Assembly (NCBI GenBank): GCA_963721075.1 | Contig: CAVRHV010000004.1 | Span: 1-64,000 of the forward strand | Source of the DNA: DATFVA01 sp963721075 | GTDB lineage: Bacteria > Bacteroidota > Ignavibacteria > Ignavibacteriales > Ignavibacteriaceae | Direction: 5' to 3' | Length of the DNA: 64,000 nucleotides | In this document: positions 39,190 to 47,806 of the stretch, piece by piece | Layout of the letters: each line of letters begins with the position of its first letter | Numbering within the stretch: position 1 is the first letter of the stretch | Made by a program: the position numbers and the translations under genes | Notes under the pieces: generated by a model | What the model saw: the letters and a program-made list of their open reading frames with translations, nothing else | What the model was told of the DNA's origin: nothing | The model's database searches: none

Positions 39190-39206
39190 TGTTAAATTAA
39201 TGTTAA
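39190..39206 (-). promoter_or_regulatory. Pho-box-like pair of TTAACA hexamers, 11-bp period
   Basis: On the minus strand TTAACA occurs at 39206-39201 and 39195-39190, exactly 11 bp apart with a 5-base spacer. This matches the array upstream of the porin-pstSCAB operon and implies shared control by a PhoB/PhoP-type regulator. Confidence 0.7.
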
Positions 39207-39244
39207 GTCATACAGCTGCGCCTGCAAGTGTATAATATTACGAA

Positions 39245-39266
39245 TACAGCCGCATTAGCGGCTGTA
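39245..39266. other. Perfect 9-bp hairpin in the phnD-csbD intergenic region
   Basis: TACAGCCGC and GCGGCTGTA pair perfectly around ATTA. No T-run follows on either strand, so it is not a standard terminator. It may be a REP-like element or an insulator between the two transcription units. Confidence 0.5.
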
Positions 39267-39381
39267 TACATTAGAAGCTTTGCGCAAATGTACCAGATAC
39301 ACCGGCATATTGGCAGCTTTCGAAATCAGGCCGCTTCCCTGCCGGACTCACCGGAAGTAACATATTACACTTAACCGATAT

Positions 39382-39567
39382 TTATAGACTTCTTAAATAG
39401 TTAACGACTTCCTCCCTGGCAGCTCCGGTCTTTTTCTGGATCCTGCCTACCAGTTCATCTTCCTTCCCTTCAGAATACTGAAGGTCGTCATCAGTCAGAT
39501 TACCCCAGCGCTGTTTTACTTTACCCTTCATTTCGTTCCAGTTACCTTTAATTTCAAGCTTATCCAT
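39382..39567 (-). CDS. CsbD-like stress protein
   Basis: 61 residues with the family pattern MDKLEIKGNWNEMKGKVKQ, WGNLTDDDL and EGKEDELVGRIQKKTG. CsbD proteins are small, soluble general-stress proteins of unknown mechanism, sigma-B dependent in Bacillus. ATG has AAAGGATATACC upstream. It stands alone between phnD and the M1 peptidase gene. Confidence 0.88.
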   Translation of the reverse strand: MDKLEIKGNWNEMKGKVKQRWGNLTDDDLQYSEGKEDELVGRIQKKTGAAREEVVNYLRSL

Positions 39568-39645
39568 GGTATATCCTTTCTTTAATTACAGTTGCAGTTA
39601 TAAATTAAAGAATAATCTGAGATATCAAATGAAAAGTATCACGTT

Positions 39646-41541
39646 TTATTGAATATTCCTTTCTATCTCATACATATTGTCAGAAAGATTGCTGTCGGGT
39701 ATATAAGCTTCGCCCAGCAGGACACGTGCAACAGTCTTCAGCGCCTGAAATTCAACTTTAATGGTATTCGCGTCCTCCCAAACTGAAGTCGGTTTGTAAA
39801 CTGAATCCTTCGTACCATCGGAATAGATGAAGGTAATGACTACAGGGACGGGAAGCTGCCCTTTTCTTTCAACTTCAACCGATATTTTATTGCCGGTCTG
39901 TACTACATTTTTTATTCCGAGATCTGCGTAGTCGCGTTTAAAATACCACGGCTTCCAGAACCACATCAGATCTTTACCAACGGACCTATTGAACGAAAAG
40001 AAATAATCATAGGGCATCGGGTGTTTGCCATGCCAGCTATCCATAAAAGTGTGAAGAGCCTTAAGGAATGTTTTATTACCGAGAGCATCCTGTAGGAACA
40101 GGTAAGACAAACCGGGACGTGTATAAGCAGCAGTCCTGTAAGGTCTGTAGCTCATATTATCGGTGGTTACGAATAAAGGAATATCATTTTCTGTCCCTGC
40201 ATAAGTACTAAAGTTCTCCGCTTCCCTGTCAAGTCTTCTCCTGTCGTGCAGCAGTTTTAGTTCGAGGTCTGTAGGAAGAAATACTGCCCAGCCTTCATCC
40301 ATCCAGGCGTATTTCTGTTCATTCGTTCCCATATAAAAAGGAAAATATTGATGAGCATTCTCGTGGGATGTTAACCCTACAGTACTCCGGTATGATTCTG
40401 TACTTCCGTCATTTATCAGCATAGGGAACTCCATACCTCCTGAACCATTGAATACTGTAAATGAAGGAAATGGAAAAGGTACTGCCGGCATCTCAGTTGA
40501 GAAATAATCAATACACTGACGTGCAATATCGGCAACACCATAAAAGTCCTTGGATTCCTTTTTATATACTGCAGCTATATATACTCTTCTCCCGGGCTCT
40601 ACCTCAAGACTCACACCGTCCCATAGATAATGATCGCTGGTTCCGTAAACTACATCGGTAACATTTTCAGCTTTATATTTCCATGTATTCAGCGGCCTGC
40701 TATGATTGAATATATCTTTACCAAGATCTTTCTTCGATACTATATTCACAACACTATCGCTCATGAAAGCTGATTTATATCTTTTAAGATAATCCTTGGT
40801 AAACACTTCTTCGGGATTTTGAAGAACACCGGTTCCCCATACGGCAAAAGTATTCGGTACGGTCAGCTCAACATCGTAGTTTGAAAAATCGTTGTAGAAT
40901 TCCTGTATGCCGGTGTAGGGTATCATGTCCCAGCCGTCGATATCATCGTATACAGATACCTGCGGGTACCAGTATCCGATCAGAGCGGAGGTAGAATCAT
41001 ACATTCCCATACGAATGCTCTCCCCCGGAGGCATTGTAAAGTTCCAGTCAACATTAAGAGTAATTTCGGAATGCGGGACTACCGGATCATCCTTTACGCT
41101 TATAATGAATAATGTACCTGCTGTACTGAATTTACTCAGATCGCTTAAATTCTGCTCTCTGCCATTTATTGAAAGATTTTCTATAATCATCCCTTCGGTT
41201 ATAAGGTTTTCACTCAGGGGAAAATTCCTCGCGGCATTAGCTTTATTAATATTCTGATAAAGCCGGAGGACGATACGTTTTAGTGTGTCGGGACTATTAT
41301 TGTGGTAAACGATGGTCTCCTTCCCTGTTAAAAGTCTGTCCGAAGGATTAAAGTCAGCCGTGATAGTATAATCGGATGAATTCTGCCAGTAATTGGGACC
41401 CGGTGTTCCGTCTAACGATCTTGTGCCTTTATTGTATGCATCCTGTATATTGCGCGGAATATATTCCTGCTGAGCAAAAGATATTTCCGCAGATACAAAA
41501 AGAATTAATAACAGAACAGAGTAGTTCAGTGTGGTTTTCAT
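39646..41541 (-). CDS. Secreted M1 family metallopeptidase
   Basis: About 631 residues from ATG 41541 (GGGAGGAAGGAAC upstream); the longer open frame overlaps ruvB and lacks a ribosome site. The signal peptide ends near ISFAQ. M1 hallmarks: the GGMEF substrate motif (GxMEN-like), zinc motif HENAH (HExxH), and the third ligand Glu in WMDEGWAVF 18 residues later. It should act as an aminopeptidase outside the cytoplasm. It follows ruvB by 16 bases and is the last gene of the acyltransferase-ruvB-peptidase operon. Confidence 0.9.
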   Translation of the reverse strand: MKTTLNYSVLLLILFVSAEISFAQQEYIPRNIQDAYNKGTRSLDGTPGPNYWQNSSDYTITADFNPSDRLLTGKETIVYHNNSPDTLKRIVLRLYQNINKANAARNFPLSENLITEGMIIENLSINGREQNLSDLSKFSTAGTLFIISVKDDPVVPHSEITLNVDWNFTMPPGESIRMGMYDSTSALIGYWYPQVSVYDDIDGWDMIPYTGIQEFYNDFSNYDVELTVPNTFAVWGTGVLQNPEEVFTKDYLKRYKSAFMSDSVVNIVSKKDLGKDIFNHSRPLNTWKYKAENVTDVVYGTSDHYLWDGVSLEVEPGRRVYIAAVYKKESKDFYGVADIARQCIDYFSTEMPAVPFPFPSFTVFNGSGGMEFPMLINDGSTESYRSTVGLTSHENAHQYFPFYMGTNEQKYAWMDEGWAVFLPTDLELKLLHDRRRLDREAENFSTYAGTENDIPLFVTTDNMSYRPYRTAAYTRPGLSYLFLQDALGNKTFLKALHTFMDSWHGKHPMPYDYFFSFNRSVGKDLMWFWKPWYFKRDYADLGIKNVVQTGNKISVEVERKGQLPVPVVITFIYSDGTKDSVYKPTSVWEDANTIKVEFQALKTVARVLLGEAYIPDSNLSDNMYEIERNIQ

Positions 41542-41557
41542 TTGTTCCTTCCTCCCG

Positions 41558-42586
41558 CTATTCAAATAAGGAATCAGTACTTCCCTGGTTAAATTTTGTT
41601 TTGTTGAAACGTTTATAAGCAAGCGCAGTAGCTTCTCTTCCACGCGGCGTACGTTGAATGAATCCCTGCTGAATTAAGAAGGGTTCATATACTTCTTCAA
41701 TAGTACCCGCATCTTCATTAACCGCAACTGCTAAAGTGTTCAGTCCAACAGGACCGCCTTTATACTTTTCAATAATTGCCAGTATAATTTCTTTATCCAT
41801 TTCATCAAGTCCGAACTCATCCACCTCCAGCGCTTTCAAAGCTTTCTTAGCAATCGCAACATCAACAATTTTCTTATCATCATAATCTGCAAAGTCTCTT
41901 GTCCTGCGCAGAAGTCTGTTTGCAATACGCGGAGTTCCCCGCGATCTTTTTGCAATTTCCATTGCGGCGTCTTTTTCAATGCTGAGATTAAGAATTTTAG
42001 ACGAACGCTGTACTATAGAATGCAGAGTTTCCGACTCATAGTAATCCAGTCTGAATTTGATCCCGAACCGGTCCCTTAGAGGCGATGAAAGCATTCCTGC
42101 CCGGGTTGTTGCACCAACAAGTGTATATTTCGGCAGACTTATCTGAACTGTTCTTGCATTCGGTCCTGTATCGATCATTATATCAAGCTTATAATCCTCC
42201 ATAGCAGAGTAAAGATATTCCTCTACCACAGGACTCAGACGGTGGATCTCATCTATAAATAAAACAGATTTCTCTTCGAGGTTGGTAAGCAGACCGGCAA
42301 GATCACCCGGCTTCTCAAGTACCGGTCCCGAGGTTATCTTCAGCTTAACACCCATTTCATTTGCAATTATATGTGCCAGGGTAGTCTTGCCAAGTCCCGG
42401 AGGCCCTGTTAACAGAACATGATCCAGCGCTTCCTCTCTTTTGCGGGCTGCCGAAATAAAGACGTTCAGGTTATCGGTTATTTTACTCTGTCCTTTAAAG
42501 TCTTTCAGCTTCTTCGGTCTGAGGGTCTGCTCTACCTGTTTTTCCGAGTCATTAACTTCCGGATTAGTGGTATCTGATTTTCTCAT
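41558..42586 (-). CDS. ruvB: Holliday junction branch migration helicase RuvB
   Basis: 342 residues. AAA+ motifs: Walker A GPPGLGKTT, Walker B LFIDEIHRL, sensor 1 VGATTRAGMLSSPLRDRFG, and the C-terminal winged helix with GFIQRTPRGREAT. It drives branch migration with RuvA during recombinational repair. ruvA and ruvC are not in the window. It starts two bases after the acyltransferase gene. Confidence 0.97.
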   Translation of the reverse strand: MRKSDTTNPEVNDSEKQVEQTLRPKKLKDFKGQSKITDNLNVFISAARKREEALDHVLLTGPPGLGKTTLAHIIANEMGVKLKITSGPVLEKPGDLAGLLTNLEEKSVLFIDEIHRLSPVVEEYLYSAMEDYKLDIMIDTGPNARTVQISLPKYTLVGATTRAGMLSSPLRDRFGIKFRLDYYESETLHSIVQRSSKILNLSIEKDAAMEIAKRSRGTPRIANRLLRRTRDFADYDDKKIVDVAIAKKALKALEVDEFGLDEMDKEIILAIIEKYKGGPVGLNTLAVAVNEDAGTIEEVYEPFLIQQGFIQRTPRGREATALAYKRFNKTKFNQGSTDSLFE

Positions 42587-42588
42587 CT

Positions 42589-43689
42589 TTACTGCGTAAC
42601 GAGTTGTTTATTCTTGATTTTGAGTTTATGAATTACAATGACCATTAACGACATAAGGAGAATCATTCCCAGTGCAAAACCGACGGTATTCCAGGCGCTG
42701 AGACTTTCACCGAACAGCAGGATCAATCCCGGGTTCCAGGCACTGCCGTATAATATCATCAGGTGTACAATATATATCAATAGAGTGTTTCTTCCAACAA
42801 GGATGAGGAATCTCGGTATTGTCTCTGCCTTCAAAGAAATAAAAGAGACAACAGCATTAAGCATAAGCACAAAACCAAGTCGCATCAGTGAAAGTAAAGG
42901 ACTATCTGCCCAGGCTTCGAAACCAAGATTCCATTGAGTCTGCAGCACATAGTTTACCAGCAGGGCTCCTCCCAGCAATATTCCGCCGGCTATAAATATC
43001 CTTCCGCTGAACTTTGCAGTTTTAAATATCATCGGATTCTTTGCAAGATAGCTTCCCAATACTCCGCCGGCAATCACATAACCCACCCATGGAAACAGAG
43101 GGAATAAAGAACCTGTTCCTTTATAAAAATACCCTGCTATCGGAAACGGAAGAAATTCCTTCCAGCCTATATTCGCAAAAAAGGGGTGAACCAGGAAGAA
43201 GAATAATGCGCCGATAGTAAAAACCAGGTAATCATGCAGATTAAATTTCTCTGCAATCCAGGCGCATACCAACAGGAAGAAAATACCCATACCTATGCAC
43301 TGAAGTACGTCAACCGCCATAAATATATGCCACTGATCGGCAGTGACCTGAGAAAAATCTACTACTGTAGCTGTTGGATACCTTAGAAGATAGCCCAGTA
43401 CCAGAAGTAAAAGCACGCGCTTGTAGCCTTTTTTAACCCGTGGATTAGTTTTGTAGGGTTCTTTGATAAGCCTAAAGAGATAGGTAAAAACAGTACCTGC
43501 CGAAAACATAAAGATAGGGGCAGTCATCCCCCTCATAAAAAGCCAGATCGTATAAATCGGGAAATCAGCGCTCCTGTAGGAATTGGCAAGAAGTACGTCT
43601 GTAGTATGTCCCTGAACCATTTGAAGAACAGCGAAAGCCCGCATAAGATCTATAAAAATAATGCGGTTCTTCTGGGAACTATGAGTCAT
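42589..43689 (-). CDS. Membrane acyltransferase, HGSNAT/DUF1624-like
   Basis: About 366 residues from ATG 43689 with about 10 membrane helices. The N-terminus RIIFIDLMRAFAVLQMVQGH has the conserved Arg-Asp-Arg and His pattern of heparan-alpha-glucosaminide N-acetyltransferase/DUF1624 proteins, related to the acyltransferase-3 superfamily. LVGRNTLLIYIVHLMILYG near the C-terminus is also typical. It likely transfers an acyl group across the inner membrane to an envelope glycan; the substrate is unknown. It is the first gene of the operon with ruvB and the M1 peptidase. Confidence 0.75.
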   Translation of the reverse strand: MTHSSQKNRIIFIDLMRAFAVLQMVQGHTTDVLLANSYRSADFPIYTIWLFMRGMTAPIFMFSAGTVFTYLFRLIKEPYKTNPRVKKGYKRVLLLLVLGYLLRYPTATVVDFSQVTADQWHIFMAVDVLQCIGMGIFFLLVCAWIAEKFNLHDYLVFTIGALFFFLVHPFFANIGWKEFLPFPIAGYFYKGTGSLFPLFPWVGYVIAGGVLGSYLAKNPMIFKTAKFSGRIFIAGGILLGGALLVNYVLQTQWNLGFEAWADSPLLSLMRLGFVLMLNAVVSFISLKAETIPRFLILVGRNTLLIYIVHLMILYGSAWNPGLILLFGESLSAWNTVGFALGMILLMSLMVIVIHKLKIKNKQLVTQ

Positions 43690-43760
43690 TAATATTCCGG
43701 TAAATACTGGTGAACTTAAAGAAGGAAAAATAACCAATAGTGACTAAAAAAAGAATATAT

Positions 43761-43790
43761 AAAAAAAATGCCTGTCGGTATGACAGGCAT
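43761..43790 (-). terminator. Rho-independent terminator of the hsp20-dnaK-hsp20 operon
   Basis: ATGCCTGTC and GACAGGCAT form a perfect 9-bp stem with a 5-base loop. On the minus strand it is followed by an 8-base T run. It lies 26 bases after the second hsp20 gene. Confidence 0.88.
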
Positions 43791-43816
43791 CTTGTTTTTA
43801 TCAGCGTAAACGGCTT

Positions 43817-44218
43817 TTATTTAATGCTGATCGTTCTTGGTTTTACCCTGTCATGTTTTGGCAGAGTCACAACCAGCTGGCCGTTCTCAAATCTTGCAGA
43901 TATTTTTGTTTCATCGATAGTATCTGAAATCTTGAATCTGCGGAAGAAGTGTCCTGTTTCTTTTTCCTTAAGAATGAATCTCCTGTTCAGCACATCCTGG
44001 TAATCGATCTTACCAAAGATCAGCATTGAACCTTCTTCAATCTTCAGGTTCACATCTTCTTTTTTTACTCCGGGCATATCTGCTGTAAGAACGAATTCTT
44101 CATTTGTCTCGTAGATATCTACAAGAGGAGCATAGCTTCCTTCATTCGTCAGAAGATCTTCCCACGATTGTTTTTCTTCTTTAACTTCAACAGCTTCGTT
44201 ATTATGGTTATCGTTCAT
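43817..44218 (-). CDS. Small heat shock protein Hsp20 (copy 2)
   Basis: 133 residues with an alpha-crystallin domain: PLVDIYETNEEFVLTADMPG, VKKEDVNLKIEEGSMLIFG, and the ending ARFENGQLVVTLPKHD with the C-terminal PRTISIK (I-x-I anchor). It holds unfolding proteins for DnaK refolding. It is the third gene of the heat-shock operon, 69 bases after dnaK, with a GC-rich hairpin in the gap. It shares only the domain core with copy 1, so the two are diverged paralogs. Confidence 0.92.
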   Translation of the reverse strand: MNDNHNNEAVEVKEEKQSWEDLLTNEGSYAPLVDIYETNEEFVLTADMPGVKKEDVNLKIEEGSMLIFGKIDYQDVLNRRFILKEKETGHFFRRFKISDTIDETKISARFENGQLVVTLPKHDRVKPRTISIK

Positions 44219-44256
44219 CTTTTTCTCCTTGGTTTTTATATATAAACTCTGTAATG

Positions 44257-44279
44257 GGATGCGGCTCAGGGCCGCATCC
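44257..44279. other. Intercistronic hairpin between dnaK and hsp20
   Basis: GGATGCGGC and GCCGCATCC form a perfect 9-bp stem with a 5-base loop and no T-run. It may be an mRNA processing or stability element that lowers expression of the distal gene. Confidence 0.6.
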
Positions 44280-44287
44280 TGTAATCA

Positions 44288-46237
44288 TTATTTCTTGTCT
44301 TTATTTTTTTCTTCTTCTTCGTCGACCACTTCGTAAGATGCATCCTGTACATTTTCCTTACCTGCCTCAGTCTCGCCGCCCTGCTGCTGTCCGCCTGGTG
44401 CTCCCTGTCCCGGTGCAGCCTGACCCTGAGGTCCGCCGGTCTGACTGTAAAGCTTGGAAGCGATCTCGTTCCAGACTTTACTCAGAGAATCGGTAGCAGT
44501 TTTCATCTGATCTGTATTGTTCGAAGAAATAGCTTCTTCAACTTTCTTGATTTCTGCCTCAAGTCTTGTTTTATCATCCGAAGCCAGCTTGTCTTTCATC
44601 TCTTCCATCTGTTTCTTCGTCTGGAAAACGAGACTATCAGCCTGGTTCTTCACCTCCACAGCTTCTTTCTTCTTCTTATCTTCCGCAGCATGTTCTTTAG
44701 CATCATTTTTCATTTTTTCTACTTCATCTTTGCTCAATCCGCTGGATGAAGTGATCCTGATACTCTGTTCTTTGCCTGAAGCCTTATCTTTCGCATTAAC
44801 ATGCAGTATACCGTTGGCATCAATATCAAATGTTACTTCTATCTGAGGTACGCCGCGTGGTGCCGGTGGAATTCCGTCGAGGTGGAATCTTCCAAGCGAC
44901 CTGTTATCGGCTGCCATCTGTCTTTCACCCTGAAGTACATTGATCTCTACAGAAGGCTGATTGTCTGATGCCGTCGAAAAGATCTCGCTCTTCTTGGTCG
45001 GGATTGTAGTATTAGCTTCGATAAGTCTGGTTGCAACGCCGCCGAGAGTCTCAATTCCAAGTGAAAGAGGAGTAACATCAAGAAGCAGAACGTCTTTTAC
45101 GTCTCCTGCAAGTACACCTCCCTGAATTGATGCACCGATAGCTACAACTTCGTCAGGATTAACACCTTTGTGGGGCTCACGGTTGAAGAGCTTCTTAACA
45201 AGCTCCTGAACCATCGGAATCCTTGTAGAACCACCGACGAGTATAACTTCGTTAACCTGATCGGGAGTAACACCCGCATCTTTCATTGCTTTTTCGCACG
45301 GGGTTTTTGTTCTCTGTACAAGGTCATCTATCAGCTGTTCAAATTTCGATCTTGACAGATTAATGTTTAAGTGCTTGGGACCTTCCTGAGTAGCAGTGAT
45401 AAACGGAAGGTTTACATCCGTTGAAGAGGATGATGATAATTCGATCTTTGCTTTCTCGGCAGCTTCTTTCAATCTCTGCAGAGCCATCGGATCTTTTCTT
45501 AAATCAATGCTTTCCTGTTTCTTGAATTCATCTGCAAGAAAATCAATTACTCTCTGATCAAAGTCATCTCCTCCTAAGTGTCCGTCGCCATTCGTCGATT
45601 TCACTTCGAAAACGCCGTCGCCGAGCTGAAGAATTGAGATATCGAAAGTACCGCCGCCAAGGTCATATACAGCAACTGTATGATCGGAGGTCTTTTTATC
45701 AAGTCCGTATGCCAGTGCCGCAGCAGTTGGCTCGTTGATTATTCTTCTTACCTGAAGCCCTGCGATCTCGCCGGCATCTTTTGTTGCCTGGCGCTGCGAA
45801 TCGTTGAAGTATGCAGGAACTGTAATAACAGCTTCGGTTACTTCCTGTCCCAGGTATTCTTCGGCGGTTTTCTTCATCTTCTGAAGTATCATCGCGCTTA
45901 TTTCAGGCGGAGAATAAACTCTGTCGCCTATCTTTACACGTGCTGTATCGTTGTCTCCTGAAATAACTTCATAAGGTACTTTTCCTTTTTCATCCGTCAC
46001 TTCATTGATCTTTCTTCCCATAAACCTTTTGATTGAGAAGACCGTCTGCTTTGGATTTGTAATTGCCTGTCGTTTTGCAGGCTGACCAACCAGTCTCTCT
46101 CCTGATTTTGTAAATGCAACAACTGAAGGAGTTGTACGTCCTCCTTCCGAATTGGGGATTACCACCGGGTCGTTACCTTCCATAACCGCTACGCAGGAAT
46201 TTGTGGTTCCTAAGTCTATTCCAATTATCTTACCCAT
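44288..46237 (-). CDS. dnaK: Molecular chaperone DnaK (Hsp70)
   Basis: 649 residues. The ATPase domain starts MGKIIGIDLGTTNSCVAVME and has YDLGGGTFDISIL and LVGGSTRIPMVQ. The substrate domain has LLLDVTPLSLGIETLGG, and the lid ends in a Gly/Gln-rich tail with EVVDEEEE. It refolds and protects proteins with DnaJ and GrpE, which are not encoded here. The unusual feature is the setting between two hsp20 genes rather than grpE/dnaJ. Confidence 0.98.
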   Translation of the reverse strand: MGKIIGIDLGTTNSCVAVMEGNDPVVIPNSEGGRTTPSVVAFTKSGERLVGQPAKRQAITNPKQTVFSIKRFMGRKINEVTDEKGKVPYEVISGDNDTARVKIGDRVYSPPEISAMILQKMKKTAEEYLGQEVTEAVITVPAYFNDSQRQATKDAGEIAGLQVRRIINEPTAAALAYGLDKKTSDHTVAVYDLGGGTFDISILQLGDGVFEVKSTNGDGHLGGDDFDQRVIDFLADEFKKQESIDLRKDPMALQRLKEAAEKAKIELSSSSSTDVNLPFITATQEGPKHLNINLSRSKFEQLIDDLVQRTKTPCEKAMKDAGVTPDQVNEVILVGGSTRIPMVQELVKKLFNREPHKGVNPDEVVAIGASIQGGVLAGDVKDVLLLDVTPLSLGIETLGGVATRLIEANTTIPTKKSEIFSTASDNQPSVEINVLQGERQMAADNRSLGRFHLDGIPPAPRGVPQIEVTFDIDANGILHVNAKDKASGKEQSIRITSSSGLSKDEVEKMKNDAKEHAAEDKKKKEAVEVKNQADSLVFQTKKQMEEMKDKLASDDKTRLEAEIKKVEEAISSNNTDQMKTATDSLSKVWNEIASKLYSQTGGPQGQAAPGQGAPGGQQQGGETEAGKENVQDASYEVVDEEEEKNKDKK

Positions 46238-46306
46238 TCTAAAACTCCTTCCTGTTTTGTATTAATGACCACGTTCGTCATCTTCTGTTCTTTATTTGAT
46301 ATTATT

Positions 46307-46741
46307 TTATTTGATTTCAATGTTTCTTTCTTTCGTCGTTTTAACTTCTCGTTTTCCAATTGCTATTTTCAATATGCCGTTCTCAAATTGCGCTTCAACG
46401 TTATCGGGATTTATATCTTCGGGAAGCGAAAAACTTCTTGAGAAGTCGCCATAAATAATTTCATTTCTGAAATACTGTTTGTTCTGATCTTCGTTCTCTT
46501 CTTTCTTCTTACTTCCGCTGATCGTTAGTATGTTATCCTGCAGCGATATCTTCATATCTTCTTTTCTGAGTCCCGGAATCTCGGCCTCAATAAATATATT
46601 CTGATCATCGGCATAGATATCTACTCTGGGACTAAATGAAAATCCCATATCGATATTTGCCGGAAATTCACCAAAAAATTTGTGCAGCCTGTTGTTAAGG
46701 TTGTCTAATTCCCTTAACGGCTCAAATTTTACAAATGTCAT
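46307..46741 (-). CDS. Small heat shock protein Hsp20 (copy 1)
   Basis: 144 residues. The alpha-crystallin domain has PRVDIYADDQNIFIEAEIPG, RKEDMKISLQDNILTISG and VEAQFENGILKIAIGKRE, with the ending ERNIEIK (I-x-I). Start ATG with TAGGAGAATACGAAG upstream. It is the first gene of hsp20-dnaK-hsp20. No CIRCE element was found upstream; TGTCA/TGACA half-sites occur at 46898-46934. Confidence 0.93.
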   Translation of the reverse strand: MTFVKFEPLRELDNLNNRLHKFFGEFPANIDMGFSFSPRVDIYADDQNIFIEAEIPGLRKEDMKISLQDNILTISGSKKKEENEDQNKQYFRNEIIYGDFSRSFSLPEDINPDNVEAQFENGILKIAIGKREVKTTKERNIEIK

Positions 46742-46897
46742 CTTCGTATTCTCCTATAATGTCTTATTAAACCTGTATATATTTACTCAATCGATATGCC
46801 ATTCTTTCAAATACCTGTAACTCATTTATTCACAATACCTTACCGCTTCGGGCCTCTTAAATGGCGGTGTGACTATATGGCAGACAGTCTGCCGTTT

Positions 46898-46934
46898 TGT
46901 CATACTCAATATGAAAGTGACAATCAGTGTGTCA
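46898..46934. promoter_or_regulatory. Cluster of TGTCA/TGACA half-sites between hsp20 and birA
   Basis: TGTCATA (46898), GTGACA (46917) and TGTCATA (46930) alternate in orientation in the divergent hsp20/birA region. The palindrome GGCAGACAGTCTGCC lies just upstream (46879-46893). The half-site is the same as in the TGACA-N3-TGTCA palindromes at 24900 and 25053, although the spacing differs. A regulator site is possible. Confidence 0.35.
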
Positions 46935-47003
46935 TATTCAATTATATCTTAATTTCTGGAAATATTTTTTTATTTTAGGTACCCATTTAACTGAAGGAAA
47001 TAA

Positions 47004-47780
47004 ATGTTCGATCTGGAGCTTTTTGATATTAAACTGGATACTGAAGTAATCGGAAGAAATTTTATATATGCCGAGGAAGTAGATTCCACTAACAGCGTAC
47101 TTCTCGATAAATCCAACAGTAAATTTGATATAGACGGTACTGTAGTTCTAAGCGAGAAGCAGAATGAAGGGCGGGGACGAAAAGACAGGGTTTGGTACAG
47201 CACAAAGGGTATGAATCTTACTTTCTCAATTCTGCTGAAAGACAGGGATTTTATCGGAAGAAGAATCAATCTTATAAATTTTACTTCTTCGCTGGCCGTC
47301 GCAATGGCTATTGAAAATCTTTATCAGCTGAAAATTGAACTGAAATGGCCCAACGATGTTTTGATCACCGGAAAAAAGACAGCAGGCATCCTTATCGAGT
47401 CTTCTTCGGCGGGTAAGAAAATTGAAAGAGTTGTTACGGGAATAGGAATAAATGTTAATCAGACTTCCTTCCAGGGTATTTATAAAATTCCTCCCACATC
47501 CATTAAACAGGAATCAGGAAATAATATCGACCGCGAAGTGCTTCTTGCCGAGGTTCTTAATATATTCGAGGAAATTCTGCAGTGGATTGATGATAAACCG
47601 AATGAGATATTAAAGGACTGGAAGGCCAGGTGCAGAATGATAGGTGAAAAGATCTCTGTTACCGAGGGTGACCAGGTTAGATACGGGATCTTCGACGATA
47701 TCGATGATGAGGGCTTTCTTATACTGAAAACAGGCAGAAAGTTTGAAAAGATCTATTTCGGCGACGTAAGTATCGGTTAA
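47004..47780 (+). CDS. birA: Biotin--[acetyl-CoA-carboxylase] ligase BirA
   Basis: 258 residues, catalytic domain only, without the DNA-binding N-terminus of E. coli BirA. Motifs: EEVDSTNSVLLD, biotin-AMP loop QNEGRGRKDRVWYS, and LKWPNDVLITGKKTAGIL, with a C-terminal SH3-like part. It attaches biotin to the carboxyl carrier protein; accD of the same enzyme is at 49732-50571. coaX follows 26 bases later. Confidence 0.95.
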   Translation: MFDLELFDIKLDTEVIGRNFIYAEEVDSTNSVLLDKSNSKFDIDGTVVLSEKQNEGRGRKDRVWYSTKGMNLTFSILLKDRDFIGRRINLINFTSSLAVAMAIENLYQLKIELKWPNDVLITGKKTAGILIESSSAGKKIERVVTGIGINVNQTSFQGIYKIPPTSIKQESGNNIDREVLLAEVLNIFEEILQWIDDKPNEILKDWKARCRMIGEKISVTEGDQVRYGIFDDIDDEGFLILKTGRKFEKIYFGDVSIG

Positions 47781-47806
47781 ATTTTTCTAAATTAGACGCT
47801 AAAATT

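Noticed and set aside
46742..47003. CIRCE heat-shock operator upstream of hsp20
   Set aside because: No TTAGCACTC-N9-GAGTGCTAA or close variant was found on either strand.
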